Of a stretch of 64,000 bases of DNA, positions 61,385-64,000 are shown piece by piece. A model generated the notes under the pieces. It searched no databases. It saw nothing but the letters and a program-made list of their open reading frames with translations, and had not been told where the DNA came from. This DNA comes from Desulfovibrio fairfieldensis (GTDB lineage Bacteria; Desulfobacterota; Desulfovibrionia; Desulfovibrionales; Desulfovibrionaceae): positions 3,066,501-3,130,500 of the forward strand of contig NZ_CP014229.1 in assembly GCF_001553605.1 (NCBI RefSeq), in the 5' to 3' direction. Positions within the stretch are counted from its first letter, which is position 1, and every line of letters starts with the position of its first letter. The position numbers and the translations under genes were made by a program.

Positions 61385-63712
61385 ATGATCCAGCTTTTTG
61401 ACCAGACCACCGTTATTGACGGCGCGCAGGTCCTTGCCGTCGGCGAGGCGCGCGCACGGGGCGTGGAGCCGGACGCCGCCCGCGCCCATACCCTGACCCA
61501 CCGCATTCTGGCGGCCCACAATGCCGCCCCGGCCGGAGACGCGGGCCTGCGCCTGCGCTTTGACGCTCTGGCCTCCCACGACATCACCTACGTGGGCATC
61601 ATCCAGACCGCCAGGGCCAGCGGCCTGACGGAATTCCCCGTGCCCTACGCTCTGACCAACTGCCACAACAGCCTTTGCGCCGTGGGCGGCACCATCAACG
61701 AGGACGACCATCTCTTCGGCCTTTCCGCCGCGAAGAAATACGGCGGCATTTTCGTGCCCCCGCATCTGGCGGTCATCCATCAGTACGTGCGCGAAATGAT
61801 GACCAAATGCGGCGGCATGATTCTGGGTTCGGACAGCCACACCCGCTATGGGGCCCTGGGCGTCATGGGCGTGGGCGAGGGCGGCCCGGAACTGGTCAAG
61901 CAGCTCCTGGGCAAGACCTACGACGTGCCCGCGCCCAAGGTCGTGGCCGTATGGCTGGAAGGAACGCCCGCGCCCGGCGTGGGGCCGCAGGACGTGGCCC
62001 TGGCGATCATCGGCGCGGTGTTCAAGAACGGTTTTGTGAAAAACAAGGTCATGGAATTCATGGGCCCCGGCATTGACGGTCTTTCGGTGGAGTACCGCTG
62101 CGGCATCGACGTGATGACCACGGAAACCACCTGCCTGTCCTCCATCTGGCGCACGGACGACAAAGTGCGTCAGTACCTGGCCCTGCATAAGCGGGAACAG
62201 GATTTCGCCGAACTGGCCCTTCAGGGACCGGCCTGCTACGACGGGCTGATCCGGGTGGATCTGGGCAAGATCGAACCCATGATCGCCCTGCCTTTCCACC
62301 CCAGCAACGTCTGGCCCGTGGCCGAAGTGGTTCGCCGCGCGGACGAAATCCTGGCCGCCGTGGACGAAGAGGCCGTGAAACAGTTCGGCGAAGCGGGCAA
62401 GAGCCTGAACCTGCGCGGCAAGATCCGCGAGGGCGGCGTATGGGTGGACCAGGGCATCATCGCGGGCTGCGCGGGCGGCTCCTTTGAAAACATCAGCCTG
62501 GCCGCCGCCATTCTGGACGACAAGAGCACGGGCAACCAAGCCTTCAGCCTCTCTGTCTACCCGGCCAGCGAGCCGCAGGCCCTGGCCCTGGTGCGCAACG
62601 GCTCCACGACCAAACTGATGGCCGCCGGTGCCGTGCTCAAAAACGCCTTTTGCGGCCCCTGTTTCGGCGCGGGCGACACCCCGGCCAACGGAGCTTTGTC
62701 CATTCGCCACTCCACCCGCAACTTCCCCAACCGCGAGGGCTCCAAGCCCTCGAACGGCCAGCTTTCCACCGTGGCGCTCATGGACGCCCGCTCCATTGCC
62801 GCCACCGCGGCCAACGGCGGCCGCCTGACCCCGGCCACGGATCTGGACTGGAACGACCCCGGCCTGAACGTGGACCTCAACTACCATTTCGAGCCCATCA
62901 TCTATCAGCGCCGCGTCTACAACGGCTTCGGCGCGCCCAAACCGGAAACCCCGCTGATCTTCGGCCCGAACATCGCGGACTGGCCGGAAATGAGCCCCCT
63001 GCCCCAGCATCTGATTCTCCAGGTGGTCAGCGTGATCACCGACCCGGTGACCACCACGGACGAGCTGATTCCCTCGGGCGAGACCTCCTCCCTGCGCTCC
63101 AATCCGCTCAAGCTGGCAGAGTATACCCTGTCGCGCAAGGATCCCGGCTACGTGGAGCGGGCCAAGGCCTTCCAGGCCCTGGAAAAAGCCCGCCTGAAAA
63201 ACCCGGCGGACCCGGCGCTGCTGGCCCGCGTGCGCGAAATCTGCACGCCTTGCGGCGTGGGGGATTTCGTTGACGAACTCACGTCGCTGGCAAACATCGG
63301 CCTGGGCAGCACCATTTTCGCGGTCAAGCCGGGCGACGGCTCGGCACGCGAGCAGGCGGCCTCCTGCCAGAAGGTGCTGGGCGGTTGGGCCAACCTGGCC
63401 GTGGAATACGCCACCAAGCGCTACCGCTCCAACCTGATCAACTGGGGCATGCTGCCCTTTGTGGTTGACGCTGATCTGGCCAAGGATCTGCGTGTGGGCG
63501 ACTATCTGGTGATTCCGCGCATCCGCGAGGCCGTGGAAAAGGCCCATCCCAATATCCTGGCCTGCCTGGTGCATGAAAGCGAGGCGGACGGCGAGCATAA
63601 AATCTGGGCCGAACAGATCGCCCTGACTCTCAAGGAACTTACGGACGACGAACGCCGGATCATCCTGGACGGCTGCCTGATCAACTTTTACAACAGCAAA
63701 CAGCCGCAATAG
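61385..63712 (+). CDS. Aconitase-like hydratase (YbhJ-type)
   Basis: A 775-residue protein of the aconitase superfamily, closest in look to the YbhJ-type hydratases. The [4Fe-4S] ligands are retained: Cys362 (IIAGCAGGSFEN), Cys423 and Cys426 (FCGPCFGAGD), a spacing of 61 and 3 like classical aconitase. ILGSDSHTRYGALGVMGVGE and STRNFPNREGSK are further active-site segments. Beside the Re-citrate synthase and icd it most likely serves as aconitase for 2-oxoglutarate synthesis. No AcnA/AcnB is in the window. The start has AAGAAGG ahead of the ATG. Confidence 0.85.
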   Translation: MIQLFDQTTVIDGAQVLAVGEARARGVEPDAARAHTLTHRILAAHNAAPAGDAGLRLRFDALASHDITYVGIIQTARASGLTEFPVPYALTNCHNSLCAVGGTINEDDHLFGLSAAKKYGGIFVPPHLAVIHQYVREMMTKCGGMILGSDSHTRYGALGVMGVGEGGPELVKQLLGKTYDVPAPKVVAVWLEGTPAPGVGPQDVALAIIGAVFKNGFVKNKVMEFMGPGIDGLSVEYRCGIDVMTTETTCLSSIWRTDDKVRQYLALHKREQDFAELALQGPACYDGLIRVDLGKIEPMIALPFHPSNVWPVAEVVRRADEILAAVDEEAVKQFGEAGKSLNLRGKIREGGVWVDQGIIAGCAGGSFENISLAAAILDDKSTGNQAFSLSVYPASEPQALALVRNGSTTKLMAAGAVLKNAFCGPCFGAGDTPANGALSIRHSTRNFPNREGSKPSNGQLSTVALMDARSIAATAANGGRLTPATDLDWNDPGLNVDLNYHFEPIIYQRRVYNGFGAPKPETPLIFGPNIADWPEMSPLPQHLILQVVSVITDPVTTTDELIPSGETSSLRSNPLKLAEYTLSRKDPGYVERAKAFQALEKARLKNPADPALLARVREICTPCGVGDFVDELTSLANIGLGSTIFAVKPGDGSAREQAASCQKVLGGWANLAVEYATKRYRSNLINWGMLPFVVDADLAKDLRVGDYLVIPRIREAVEKAHPNILACLVHESEADGEHKIWAEQIALTLKELTDDERRIILDGCLINFYNSKQPQ

Positions 63713-63826
63713 AGCAAAGCAACTTTTTAAAGTTACTTTGCTCCGGCGGCTGCGAAAGCGGAGGCTCGCGCCTGAAGCCCGAGTCAACGTTGAAAATATC
63801 AATTCTCAACGTTAATCCGCTCCAGA
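63711..63826. repeat. Two palindromic intergenic repeats after the aconitase-like gene
   Basis: First GAGCAAAG-c-AACTTT-TT-AAAGTT-a-CTTTGCTC (63713-63743), a near-perfect stem. Then AACGTTGA..TCAACGTT (about 63786-63813) flanked by a right-end TCCGCTCC. Both belong to the TTTGA/TTGAA-dyad family. Confidence 0.6.
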
Positions 63827-63849
63827 ACACGGCTGCCGCAATACAGAAC

Positions 63850-63885
63850 AAACGGCGCGCGGATATGATCCGCGCGCCGTTTTTC
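63850..63885 (+). terminator. Intrinsic terminator of the aconitase-like gene
   Basis: A 15-bp perfect stem AAACGGCGCGCGGAT (63850-63864) with ATCCGCGCGCCGTTT (63868-63882), ATG loop, then TT; a textbook rho-independent terminator. The last 115 bases of the window show no gene. Confidence 0.85.
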
Positions 63886-64000
63886 ATCAACCAAGCCGAG
63901 TGATTACGGCGCAAGGCTGAAGGTAGAGAAAATTGCTTGTTATCTACTTGTCAAATGCGACCGTATGCTCAACGGGTACAGCATTTACAGATTCATGGGC

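Noticed and set aside
1-64000. tRNA, rRNA or CRISPR array
   Set aside because: No T-loop consensus with cloverleaf, no rRNA segment and no regularly spaced direct repeats were seen on reading both strands.

Overview
The window looks like the chromosome of a GC-rich sulfate-reducing bacterium of the order Desulfovibrionales, probably a host-associated Desulfovibrio. This is inferred from three things. The first is the Re-type citrate synthase / isocitrate dehydrogenase / aconitase-like hydratase cluster. The second is the overall gene content: a DUF1385-prfA block, YefM-YoeB, and a large autotransporter with an extended signal peptide. The third is the high GC content, broken only by one AT-rich island. 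No rRNA, tRNA, insertion sequence or CRISPR array was seen.

Layout. 1-6.3 kb: translation and RNA decay block infB(3' part)-DUF503-nrnA-truB-rpsO-pnp. 6.4-13.4 kb: a conserved hypothetical, an NfeD/SPFH membrane pair, a DUF1330 protein and a large hybrid sensor kinase. 13.5-18.6 kb: prfA, DUF1385, rpmE, tlyA, dinB. 18.7-24.8 kb: KefB-type antiporter, YjbQ, ATP-grasp protein, homoserine dehydrogenase and a class I aminotransferase, all on the minus strand. 25.0-27.9 kb: an AT-rich island with a compact three-gene cassette of unknown function, then a YefM-YoeB toxin-antitoxin pair with its operator. 28.1-33.6 kb: a 1638-residue autotransporter preceded by a candidate invertible promoter. 34.1-42.9 kb: Skp-like lipoprotein, DUF3467, mtnA, surface-carbohydrate protein, C_GCAxxG_C_C protein, then an MgtA-type Mg2+ ATPase behind a proline-rich leader peptide, and DUF2179. 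43.1-51.1 kb: a sigma-54 activator divergent from a catabolic operon (RidA, three-part flavin/iron-sulfur dehydrogenase, sodium symporter, 37-residue membrane protein, racemase). 51.2-55.9 kb: thrC, plsY and an RNB-family ribonuclease. 56-57.2 kb: gene remnants. 57.4-63.7 kb: Re-citrate synthase with a Cache-like tail, icd, a LysE exporter and the aconitase-like hydratase, forming the citrate-to-2-oxoglutarate arm.

The most novel signals are non-coding. A roughly 130-nt element occurs three times (18.6, 33.3 and 52.7 kb). Each copy starts on the stop codon of a gene and has nested helices whose sequences differ between copies but stay complementary. A second hairpin family (0.9 and 53.5 kb) also keeps its loop while its stem varies. 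A 148-bp segment bounded by 16-bp inverted repeats sits just upstream of the autotransporter and carries outward promoter-like sequences in both directions, as expected of a phase-variation switch. The mgtA leader encodes a 28-residue peptide with seven prolines and interspersed acidic residues, like enterobacterial MgtL.
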